A stretch of 48,595 nt of DNA from Bacteroidota bacterium (GTDB taxonomy: Bacteria > Bacteroidota > Bacteroidia > Chitinophagales > LD1): assembly GCA_947476645.1 (NCBI GenBank), contig CANJRM010000015.1, positions 1 to 48,595 on the forward strand, read 5' to 3'. The translations under genes and the position numbers were made by a program. Within the stretch, counting starts at the first letter, position 1, and each line of letters opens with the position of its first letter. A model generated the notes under the pieces. That model ran no database searches, had not been told where the DNA came from, and saw only the letters and a program-made list of their open reading frames with translations. Shown here piece after piece: positions 19,125 through 26,043 of the stretch.

Positions 19125-19676
19125 ATGCGACCGAATCATCAAGAGCATTCCCCAATAGAGACTGGCACACAGAAAGAAAACCATGAGCATATATTATTGT
19201 ATGGAGGTCTGCTGAAGTTCGGCATCAGTTTGTTTGAACCGGACGGCAAAGCAAACGGTGGGATAGTATACTTACTGACGTTGCTAAGATATTTTGAGAA
19301 GATAGAATCCTACGGCAGATGTGCACGTATTCGTGACTGGATGAAAGAATACCGGAAGCGCTGGCCGTATAAATTCGTAAAGAAGAAACCTGCCGAATTA
19401 GAACTTACAGAAGAAGAGAAGCTACGTATAGCAGTCTTCTCACACTATTCGGATAACCGCAATAGGCTGAGGCGCTACCGGATGAAGTGCTTCGATGAAC
19501 AGGGGCGAGTGAAAATCGTAGATAAGAATGGGAAGGAGGAACTAAGGGACGGTCGGGATTTCATCTTAGAGAATTTGGCATTTTTCGAAGGCGAGGACAA
19601 ATCATACTGCTACAGAATTTGCGCGGAGTTGAAACCGGTGCTCGATGAATACGATAAGGCCTTTCCCAAGAAATAA
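19125..19676 (+). CDS. GG-motif protein with internal duplication
   Basis: A 183-residue protein of unknown function. Residues around 25-80 contain GISLFEPDGKANGG, then LLRYFEKIESYGRCARIRDW, then EY. Residues around 105-180 repeat a looser version: CFDEQGR, then FFEGEDKSYCYRICAEL, then LDEY. The same pattern makes up the two small proteins at 38690-38977 and 38989-39291, so this protein looks like two copies of that unit. It is strongly charged with no signal peptide. It follows the DUF2779 nuclease gene by 63 bases. Confidence 0.7.
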   Translation: MRPNHQEHSPIETGTQKENHEHILLYGGLLKFGISLFEPDGKANGGIVYLLTLLRYFEKIESYGRCARIRDWMKEYRKRWPYKFVKKKPAELELTEEEKLRIAVFSHYSDNRNRLRRYRMKCFDEQGRVKIVDKNGKEELRDGRDFILENLAFFEGEDKSYCYRICAELKPVLDEYDKAFPKK

Positions 19677-19701
19677 TTTTACGGTTCGGCAACGGCAACT
19701 C

Positions 19702-20373
19702 TTAAACTAACGTTACACATACACCAATGTGGTCGCTCAGTTTTTTATCCTGATTCCAAACTGATGTTACCGGTTTCAGAGATTTCAAAAAGGACATAGA
19801 GATAGCGATGTGGTCAATATTTTCAGGAATGCGTTCCGTCATATTTTCAATCTTCAACTCGTTGAAGCAGTCATTTATTTTTTGGCGACCATCCTTTGTA
19901 TAATAGTAGTTGTCACCGAAAGAAATATTGAAATCGCCTGCTACGCAGATGTTGCCGCCTGCGCAGATTCTTTTCCAATCACCAATTTGTTTATTGAGGT
20001 CAGCATCGAAACTCTCTCTTCTGTTGCCGTGTATGCCGATGACGGTCCCATATACATTCAAGTCGCCCAACGGAGTTTTGATACCGGTGCAGATACTGGT
20101 GAAGCCATCGTATGTTTCCAAATACTGACTCGCGGCATACTTACTCCAGATGGTTGTCCGGTTCTCGTCTACCTTGTAATATGACTCATACAAGAGCAGT
20201 AGTGAAGTTGTGGCAAACGGACTGTATTCATCACCGGGATGGATTATCGCATTGGTCTCCGTCAGAATTAAAATATCCGCGTCAACTTCTTTCAGCGCGT
20301 CAATAATTTTCGCGTTCCGCGTTTTGGAAGAATCACTCGGTCGCTCTACATTCCATGTCGCAATTTTCATCAT
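19702..20373 (-). CDS. Endonuclease/exonuclease/phosphatase-family protein
   Basis: A 223-residue EEP-fold metal-dependent phosphodiesterase. The active-site motifs are in order: IATWNVE (Asn), ILTETN (Glu), VAGDFNIS (Asp and Asn), NIDHIAIS (Asp/His) and the final SDHIG. No signal peptide is seen, so it acts in the cytoplasm. DNA repair nucleases, RNases and small phosphodiesterases share this fold, so the substrate is open. The gene converges on the GG-motif gene, with a 25-bp gap. Confidence 0.88.
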   Translation of the reverse strand: MMKIATWNVERPSDSSKTRNAKIIDALKEVDADILILTETNAIIHPGDEYSPFATTSLLLLYESYYKVDENRTTIWSKYAASQYLETYDGFTSICTGIKTPLGDLNVYGTVIGIHGNRRESFDADLNKQIGDWKRICAGGNICVAGDFNISFGDNYYYTKDGRQKINDCFNELKIENMTERIPENIDHIAISMSFLKSLKPVTSVWNQDKKLSDHIGVCVTLV

Positions 20374-20590
20374 CTAAATATATGTATTAGTAGTTCCGGC
20401 TCGATTGATACATATATTCTTCACTACGGATGAACAACTTTTGTCTCCGAAGACATAGGTAACTTTGATAAGAACCGGTGCCCGCCCCTGGAAATATTTT
20501 CACCTCACTGTTCCTGGAGTCGAAAGTATCTCGCATACTCAGGATGCACGTTTCGCAGGTAGCGAGACTAAAAAGGCAACAATAAAGAAT

Positions 20591-21025
20591 ATGGAAAAGA
20601 CAAAAGAAGTCGGGGGATTTAAGCCTTACTATGAAGTAAGGGAAAAAATAATCCGCTTGAACGCGGCAGGCAAGCCCATTGCGATTGAGAGGAAGAAAGA
20701 ATTTCCAAACAAAACACTAATTGGTGGAAGGGCTAATGCTATATTCCACTGCTTCAAGACGTTTACTTCAGTCATGGTAAGTTGGCGTGATGGTGACGTT
20801 GATTATCGGGAGATATTAAATGTCGAAGATTTCGACTCGTGGATATTGACGAGCGGTAAATACGAGTTTGAAATCTGGTTGATAAATGGAGAATCCGAAA
20901 CTGACCACATAAGGACATGGGACTCTAAATATATGGGAAACATTAACGGATTTATTCTGGTGGAGGCAGGACTCTTAGACGACCTGACTAAACCTCTGTA
21001 TTTGAAGACAGAAGTTATGTCGTGA
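20591..21025 (+). CDS. Hypothetical protein, about 144 residues
   Basis: The likely start is the ATG at 20591 (MEKTKEVGGF); an open frame runs 42 codons further upstream from a TTG but reads like non-coding sequence. The protein is mixed alpha/beta with many aromatic residues (FTSVMVSWRDGD, WILTSGKYEFEIWLING) and no motif I can name. It lies 217 bases from the divergent EEP gene. No function can be proposed. Confidence 0.6.
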   Translation: MEKTKEVGGFKPYYEVREKIIRLNAAGKPIAIERKKEFPNKTLIGGRANAIFHCFKTFTSVMVSWRDGDVDYREILNVEDFDSWILTSGKYEFEIWLINGESETDHIRTWDSKYMGNINGFILVEAGLLDDLTKPLYLKTEVMS

Positions 21026-21193
21026 GGATTTTGGTTCACTCCCTCGAGCGAATGGAAATCATTTGCTAAGGAATTTTTGTTTGTCACCGGGTTCTGCTTT
21101 AATCATGGTAACCACATTGCAGGCAAAAACTACAGGCGCCGGTAAGGAGAGCAAGCGGGGTGGGAAAAAATTAAATAACAAAATCAAAAAAAA

Positions 21194-21442
21194 ATGAAGC
21201 ATTTAAAAAAAGAAGAGGTCGAAGAACTTTTGAAGTCCAGACCCAGACGAAGAGGTGTAGTCGAATTCGCTGACCAGATTGCCGCACTTAAACAAGGGGA
21301 AGGACTACAGATTTCCTTGTCTGAATGGAAGCGGAAGACTCCACCCACCCACTACTTCGCAACGAAGTTTAATAAGGGTGGCGCACGAGTCGTATCAATC
21401 TCAAAGATTGGCAATGATGAGTTTCTGGTAGAGAAACTCTGA
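21194..21442 (+). CDS. Small protein, EW-T-HYF family (copy 1)
   Basis: An 82-residue protein. Its core LKQGEGLQISLSEWKRKTPP, then HYFATKFNKGG, then VVSISKIGND, matches the protein at 24917-25147 (EWRKRTSIPHYFLGKYN, VSVLRLGDYYYV). So the island has at least two members of a small family of unknown function. The highly basic N-terminus suggests nucleic acid or protein binding, which is speculative. An A-rich leader precedes the start. Confidence 0.65.
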   Translation: MKHLKKEEVEELLKSRPRRRGVVEFADQIAALKQGEGLQISLSEWKRKTPPTHYFATKFNKGGARVVSISKIGNDEFLVEKL

Positions 21443-21543
21443 CAAGTCGTATGCAGGAGGGCTACAACATTTCTGTGTAGTCTTCCTTGCATACACCTGT
21501 TTACTACCGAATAAATATTGTATCAAATATCAACACAAAAAAA

Positions 21544-21765
21544 ATGAGAAAAAGAAAACACAAGAACTTTTATGCCTTAAAGAAAGGCGGGAAGAGAGGC
21601 ATCTATAATTCTTACGAAGAATGCGTCCGAAACTTTACACCCGGATGGAACAAGCCACTACACAAAGGATTTGATACCTACGAAGAGGCGTATAACTGGT
21701 TGAACGATATTACACCGCCAACGCCACCTCGTAAACCAGAACCGAAGGTCATACCACTGTTTTAA
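21544..21765 (+). CDS. Stand-alone RNase H1 N-terminal (viroplasmin) domain protein
   Basis: A 73-residue protein starting at the ATG at 21544. The sequence KNFYALKKGGKRGIYNSYEE, then NKPLHKGFDTYEEAYNWL, fits the caulimovirus viroplasmin/RNase H1 N-terminal domain (PF01693 type), which binds RNA-DNA hybrid or dsRNA. The catalytic RNase H domain is absent; the protein ends in a Pro-rich tail (TPPTPPRKPEPK). It could bind hybrids during replication of the element, but that is inference. A second open frame overlaps its end on the other strand. Confidence 0.82.
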   Translation: MRKRKHKNFYALKKGGKRGIYNSYEECVRNFTPGWNKPLHKGFDTYEEAYNWLNDITPPTPPRKPEPKVIPLF

Positions 21766-22058
21766 TCATCCGCTTCATCACAGGTATCCTGTTGAATAAA
21801 CAGTCGGTATGAGGTATTCGGGTCTATATTCTTCTTTGTTGTTTGATGTAGCTTCTGAAGTTTCATCAACCGTTCCGACCAGGAGAGGCTCGGTTTTTCA
21901 GACGAAGTCCTACTTTGTATAGTAAGTGGGACTTCTAAAATTCGCGCAAGTGCTTGGCAATCAGCACTCCCGAAGCAAAACAGCCTCTTCCGATGGATTT
22001 CATAGTCCTGTTTAGCATCAATTAGCGAACTAAACGGGACTATTCTGACTACTTCACG
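21762..22058 (-). pseudogene. Antisense open frame without a start codon, possible gene remnant
   Basis: This fills most of the gap between two plus-strand genes. The minus-strand frame is open for 98 codons (TGA to TAA) and reads like protein: LIDAKQDYEIHRKRLFCFG, then ADCQALARILEVPLTIQ, then SWSERLMKLQKLHQ. I see no ATG, GTG or TTG near its beginning, so it is either a truncated gene or starts unusually. No family is recognised. Nothing else is evident in 21766-22072. Confidence 0.35.
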
Positions 22059-22072
22059 TCAACCAAAACAAA

Positions 22073-22666
22073 TTGACTATGGGAAGAGCAGGAATGAAAA
22101 CCACGACAAGCGGCATGGACTGGAACGTGATGCTGGGATTGACGCACCGGTTGAAGCACGACCGGAACATGAAATTTTATCTGCTGATACTTACCGGCTG
22201 TTACTTCGGACTCAGAGCGGGCGACTTGCTAAATCTGCGGTGGAGTGATTTACTCGACAAGGACGACTTCACCGTGAAAGAGCAGAAGACGGGCAAGCTC
22301 AGAAAAATCACCGTCAATCCCGCGGTGAAAGACGCACTCATACATGTGAGTAGAGAACTAACAAAGGTGGGCAGGTATGTGGAAGACGATTATGTGTTTG
22401 CCAACCGATGGGGCGCACCACTTACCATCAGCTACGTCAACAAACAACTGCACAAGATTTTTCCGAAGTATAGCGTCAAGGTCCAGAACCCGAGCACACA
22501 CACACTGCGTAAGACCTTTGGACGGAGAATCTGGGAGATGGATAACAAGAGCGAGCGCAGCCTAATCTACCTGAGCGAAATATTCAGCCACAACTCGATT
22601 GCGACCACCAGGAAGTATATCGGAGTGACGGAAAGACAGATTGCTGATGTATACCTCAAACTGTAG
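22073..22666 (+). CDS. Tyrosine recombinase, catalytic domain only
   Basis: A 197-residue phage-integrase-family protein. The catalytic residues are visible: Arg in TGCYFGLRAGDLL, Lys in KEQKTGKLRK, HTLRKTF (His-x-x-Arg), His in FSHNS, and the nucleophile in TRKYIG. The usual N-terminal core-binding domain (around 100 residues) and arm-binding domain are missing, because the frame begins only 30 residues before the catalytic domain. It may be a truncated integrase or a resolvase-like XerC/D helper. The start may be the TTG at 22073 or the ATG at 22079. Confidence 0.87.
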   Translation: MTMGRAGMKTTTSGMDWNVMLGLTHRLKHDRNMKFYLLILTGCYFGLRAGDLLNLRWSDLLDKDDFTVKEQKTGKLRKITVNPAVKDALIHVSRELTKVGRYVEDDYVFANRWGAPLTISYVNKQLHKIFPKYSVKVQNPSTHTLRKTFGRRIWEMDNKSERSLIYLSEIFSHNSIATTRKYIGVTERQIADVYLKL

Positions 22667-22672
22667 CCGACC

Positions 22673-22870
22673 TCAGCTATTTTTCCCTCTTCGCTTCGGA
22701 TAAGTTTTCTCCGGTGATTTATTCAACTGCTCTTCGGTCAGCTTCTTATTAAGTGTTCTGTAAATCACATTCTGTTCCTGCAAAAGCTGTATACGTTCAT
22801 TCAGGGCTTCGATGTTATCAAGCTGTCGGTATAGCAATACTTCGATTTGTTTCTTGGTGTATGGTCGCAT
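22673..22870 (-). CDS. Small coiled-coil protein
   Basis: A 65-residue protein with a predicted helix and heptad-like spacing (LLYRQLDNIEALNERIQLLQ) and a basic tail (KTYPKRRGKN). It is convergent with the recombinase gene, with a 6-base gap. No family is recognised. It might be a small regulator of the neighbouring replication-like region. Confidence 0.5.
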   Translation of the reverse strand: MRPYTKKQIEVLLYRQLDNIEALNERIQLLQEQNVIYRTLNKKLTEEQLNKSPEKTYPKRRGKNS

Positions 22871-23063
22871 ACGTTTTTGTTCAGCCGGCTAAGCTGTGCA
22901 CAGAAAAGTAAAGGGGCTGACCTCGGCAAAAATTATTTCGACCGGTTAATACGCAGGTCTTACGGCAGACCAAAGTGTAAGACTATTAAGGGCTACCGCC
23001 TGTGAAGTGTCTGTAGGAGTCTCTACATTAAGTTTCTTCTGATTGCTCGGTAAAGACTGTTAG

Positions 23064-23084
23064 ACATCAGCTGCTCGCTGATGT
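23064..23084. repeat. Perfect hairpin ACATCAGC/GCTGATGT
   Basis: An 8-bp perfect stem with a 5-base loop (TGCTC) within the intergenic region upstream of the polymerase-like gene. No T-run follows. It could be a structural element of an origin or an RNA leader. Confidence 0.5.
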
Positions 23085-23167
23085 GGTCTGCTGTCTCGCA
23101 GCCGACCGCAATCTCCGATGAAGTAAGTTGAGTTCCCGAAAAAGGGAATCCCCATATAGGCGCTATT

Positions 23168-23209
23168 ATGTGTCGCGTTTCCAACTACTTTATTATATGT
23201 GTCGCGTTT
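23168..23209. repeat. Two 13-bp direct repeats, iteron-like
   Basis: ATGTGTCGCGTTT occurs at 23168-23180 and again at 23197-23209, 29 bases apart, and the second copy ends 26 bases before the polymerase-like start codon. Direct repeats of this kind before a rep gene are typical of iterons or of a binding site for autoregulation. Only two copies are visible. Confidence 0.6.
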
Positions 23210-23235
23210 TCACTCTCTGCGAAGATATATAGAGA

Positions 23236-24642
23236 ATGGAAACAACTTTTATCTACCCGCACGAAAGACAAACAAAAAGTCTTGATGTCCGCGTTCCCGC
23301 ATGGATTTCATCAATCGAAGACATCGCTTCAAAACAAAGTTTAGAGGCCGACCGGTTCCGAGTTCTGCTTCACCAGTTCTTCTTATGTTATTTGAAGAAT
23401 TCAAAATTCAGAAGAAGTAAAGCAGGAAAGAATTTCTTACCCGACTTCTTTCCGGTAAGTTCTGTTCTGCTCCGGCAAACATGCACCGACAATTATATCA
23501 GATACATCAACGCACTTATTGAGGAAGGAGTTATTGAAAAACGGATGAATGAAAACGGAACACCGTCTTATCTGTCCGGTGGTCATGCACAGCTTTACCG
23601 GTGGCTAATACCGAATACTTTTGATAGCGGATGTTCTTTTAGAAAAGAAAGTATCACCGGATGGAAACAGATTAAATCCGTATTGAGAACGCGCGACCAG
23701 TATGCGAAAGCTTGCTCAGATGCAGCAATAAAATTTTCGAAGAACAATTCTGTCTACACTGAACTCTTAAGCTGTTTGAATGATGTTGTATTGGCCAAAG
23801 ACTTCTTAGAAGAATCAGAATCTTTTCATGTCACCGGTGATATTCGATTTCTTGAATGCGAGGCGTGGGCAAACCATGACTTCGCCTGGTTCACCATTGA
23901 TGACTTTGGGCGCAGATTACACCATCCCATTGCAACAATGCCTAAAGAGTATCGGAAGCACCTGAGATTTAAAGAGCACCCGGACTTAGAACTTTCCGTT
24001 CTCGACATCAGAAACTCTCAACCGTATTTTTCATCGGTGATTTCAAATGAGTGTTTAATTCAAAGCCACCTTCCTGAATTTATGCCTCTAATAAAGCATA
24101 TAGTGGTTTTTGAAAATGAACCCGACTTTCTTCTATATAGAAAACTGTGTATCGAAGGAAGATTCTATGAATTCCTGATGCAAGGCATGGGACTAAATCC
24201 AAAAGACGAGAGTGCGCGAAAAAAAATAAAGGAGTTATTCTTTGCTTCTGTTTTATTCAGCAGAACACGTGTTACTGGTGAGAACAGCCGGTTCAGAGAG
24301 TCATTTAGAAAGCAGTTTCCAAGTGCTCACGCTATGTTTCAAATGATAAAGCAGATGGATGAAATTGTATTGCCCGAACTGACAGATGTAATAAAGCAGC
24401 CAAATAAAAAATTCAGATACGAGAAAAGCAACGATGCTTACAAACTTGTTTCCTGCATGATGCAGCGAGCAGAATCAGCGATGATGTATCGAGAAATAGC
24501 CCCCAATTTAATTGCTGCGGGAATTAAATTCGTCACCGTTCACGACAGTTTCTTGTTGCTGCCGGATGACGTTGAAAGAACTCGAAGCATCATCACTGAT
24601 TCATTCGAAAGACTGGACCTTCCGGTGCCGCTGTTAATGTGA
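23236..24642 (+). CDS. Winged-helix plus family A polymerase-like protein
   Basis: A 468-residue protein. Residues about 30-125 look like a winged helix (RFRVLLHQFFLCYLK, then RYINALIEEGVIEKRM). Residues about 220-465 follow the layout of family A polymerases and single-subunit RNA polymerases: motif A-like VLDIRNSQPYF with Asp257; motif B-like ARKKIKELFFASVLFS; a segment FRESFRKQFPSAHAMF; a helix MMQRAESAMMYRE like the QG-x-AA helix; and motif C-like VTVHDSFLLLP with Asp437. No exonuclease domain or fingers insertion of usual size is present. A role in replication or priming of the island is inferred. Confidence 0.65.
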   Translation: METTFIYPHERQTKSLDVRVPAWISSIEDIASKQSLEADRFRVLLHQFFLCYLKNSKFRRSKAGKNFLPDFFPVSSVLLRQTCTDNYIRYINALIEEGVIEKRMNENGTPSYLSGGHAQLYRWLIPNTFDSGCSFRKESITGWKQIKSVLRTRDQYAKACSDAAIKFSKNNSVYTELLSCLNDVVLAKDFLEESESFHVTGDIRFLECEAWANHDFAWFTIDDFGRRLHHPIATMPKEYRKHLRFKEHPDLELSVLDIRNSQPYFSSVISNECLIQSHLPEFMPLIKHIVVFENEPDFLLYRKLCIEGRFYEFLMQGMGLNPKDESARKKIKELFFASVLFSRTRVTGENSRFRESFRKQFPSAHAMFQMIKQMDEIVLPELTDVIKQPNKKFRYEKSNDAYKLVSCMMQRAESAMMYREIAPNLIAAGIKFVTVHDSFLLLPDDVERTRSIITDSFERLDLPVPLLM

Positions 24643-24654
24643 ATTTTCATTCGG

Positions 24655-24876
24655 TTATTGCTTTGGCGGTGTATCAGCCTTGGCCTGCTGTAAGAACTCT
24701 TCAGGAGTGATACAAACAGTTTCGAGCAGCCACTTCACGAGCCGCATGACTGTCTGCTTACGAACTTCTGACAGTTCCAGTTTATCGTCAAACAGTGGGA
24801 AAAACGAATAAAGCACTACTTCATTGTCTGGCCAAGTCTCATCTTCTGTATCTTCAAATGTCTTTAGGTTCTTCAT
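24655..24876 (-). CDS. Small acidic hypothetical protein
   Basis: 73 residues from the Met at 24876 (MKNLKTFEDTED). It is strongly acidic at the N-terminus, with an alpha-helical C-terminal half (LVKWLLETVCITPEEFLQQ). No family is recognised. It follows the EW-T-HYF protein gene on the same strand and is probably co-transcribed with it. Confidence 0.5.
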   Translation of the reverse strand: MKNLKTFEDTEDETWPDNEVVLYSFFPLFDDKLELSEVRKQTVMRLVKWLLETVCITPEEFLQQAKADTPPKQ

Positions 24877-24916
24877 AGCGGTGGTATATTTTGAGAACAG
24901 GAGCAACCGGAACGGC

Positions 24917-25147
24917 TTACAGACGAATGACATAATAATAATCACCAAGTCTCAGCACACTTACCGTTTTCTCATCGCGGTTATACTTGCCTAAAAAGTA
25001 GTGGGGGATACTTGTTCGCTTTCGCCATTCTTTAGGCGAAATACACAAAGCTTGTCCTTTTTGGAGCGTTTTAATCGCTTTGTTGAATTCCCCTTTTTTC
25101 TTGTCATCTATCATCTGGCTGACAAACTCCTGCGTTACAATTTCCAT
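24917..25147 (-). CDS. Small protein, EW-T-HYF family (copy 2)
   Basis: 76 residues from the Met at 25147 (MEIVTQEF). The core GQALCISPKEWRKRTSIPHY, then FLGKYN, then VSVLRLGD, matches the protein at 21194-21442 across most of its length. The N-terminal part is a charged helix. The function is unknown; the two copies have diverged well, so they are an old duplication or separate acquisitions. Confidence 0.65.
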   Translation of the reverse strand: MEIVTQEFVSQMIDDKKKGEFNKAIKTLQKGQALCISPKEWRKRTSIPHYFLGKYNRDEKTVSVLRLGDYYYVIRL

Positions 25148-25375
25148 GCTTCTGGTTTTACTTATATACCTCCTGAAACTGGGTTTGTGACTAATCAGAT
25201 TGGAATTTGATTTTGATTTGAAACAGAAGCACCGGTGGTGAAACCATTCTGTATAAACTACGGGCATCGATTTTCCAAATCTTTAAACCAGTTAATCGAA
25301 ATCATACACTTAGGAAAAGATTATTTAAGAAATATAAAATTTATTACTTTAGTCCTACATCCAAAAATGATAGGT

Positions 25376-25516
25376 ATGGCTAAATCTAAATCCGCTCTCC
25401 GTAAACAAGTTATTGATAGAAGCACAACCACCGGTCGATTCGTATCTGCAAAATTTGCAAAAACTCATCCCAAAACTACAGCAAAAGGAACCCTTAAAAT
25501 CAGTAAGGAGAAGTAG
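25376..25516 (+). CDS. Very small basic protein
   Basis: 46 residues from the Met at 25376 (MAKSKSALRKQVIDRST); the Met at 25367 is an alternative. It is lysine-rich with a TTGRFVSAKFAKTHPKTT segment seen in a widespread class of tiny basic proteins near bacterial toxin or phage genes, whose function is not settled. It precedes the vsr gene by 83 bases on the same strand. Confidence 0.55.
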   Translation: MAKSKSALRKQVIDRSTTTGRFVSAKFAKTHPKTTAKGTLKISKEK

Positions 25517-25599
25517 TTGAGCTTTTCTCTTTTCGGTTTCATAAATTTGTTTGTTGCCTATATTATTTCGGAAACAGATAAACGTGATTTTCCATTTTT

Positions 25600-26043
25600 A
25601 TGGATAAACTATCAAAAGAGCAGAGGAGGAGAAATATGACAGCCGTTAAATCTACAGGCTCGAAAATCGAAACTACTTTAGCCAAGTCCCTATTTGCACG
25701 CGGACACCGGTATCGTAAAAATGACAAAACTGTTTTTGGCAAACCCGATTTGACATTTAAAAGACTTAAAATTGCGATATTCGTTGACAGCGAATTTTGG
25801 CACGGTAAAAATTGGGAAACAAAAAAATTTGACCTTAAAACCAATAAAGAATTTTGGTTAAAAAAAATTGAACGCAATATTGCGAGAGATAAGGAAGTAA
25901 ATTTGCAACTATTAAAAGACGATTGGGCTGTATTACGAATATGGGGTTCTGTAATAATGAAGGATATTGATGGTTGTGTGAAAGCAATCGAAAAGTTAAT
26001 ACACAAAAGGGAAAGAGAACTGAACTATGGCAAATTCAAATAA
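25600..26043 (+). CDS. vsr: Vsr-type very short patch repair endonuclease
   Basis: A 147-residue mismatch endonuclease that nicks at T:G mismatches made by deamination of 5-methylcytosine. The family pattern is seen: RRRNMTAVKSTGSKIE at the start, then a GKPDLTFKRLKIAIFVDSEFWHG segment split over the active site with the catalytic Asp, then KIERNIARDKEVN. The Cys residues of the E. coli Vsr zinc site (GCFWH...C and WECA) are replaced by Ser/Glu and Gly/Ser. It overlaps the following methyltransferase gene by 17 bases, which fits a functional pair. Confidence 0.93.
   Translation: MDKLSKEQRRRNMTAVKSTGSKIETTLAKSLFARGHRYRKNDKTVFGKPDLTFKRLKIAIFVDSEFWHGKNWETKKFDLKTNKEFWLKKIERNIARDKEVNLQLLKDDWAVLRIWGSVIMKDIDGCVKAIEKLIHKRERELNYGKFK

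Larger units (their letters stand above)
22871..23235. other. Intergenic region with hairpin and direct repeats, possible origin
   Basis: 365 bases with no convincing gene, placed directly upstream of the polymerase-like gene. It holds a perfect 8-bp hairpin (23064-23084), a smaller TTCCC/GGGAA hairpin (23133-23148), a stretch of mixed short repeats and, next to the polymerase start, two 13-bp direct repeats (23168-23209). This arrangement resembles a plasmid-type replication origin, which is inference. Confidence 0.45.

Noticed and set aside
19810-20184. Plus-strand frame of 124 residues over the EEP nuclease
   Set aside because: The EEP motifs are complete on the minus strand, so this frame is a shadow.
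23064-23148. tRNA or small structured RNA gene upstream of the polymerase-like gene
   Set aside because: The hairpins do not form a cloverleaf and no anticodon or T-loop sequence is present.
25601-26006. Minus-strand frame of 147 residues opposite vsr
   Set aside because: Vsr on the plus strand has strong family motifs and overlaps its methyltransferase; the opposite frame is a shadow.
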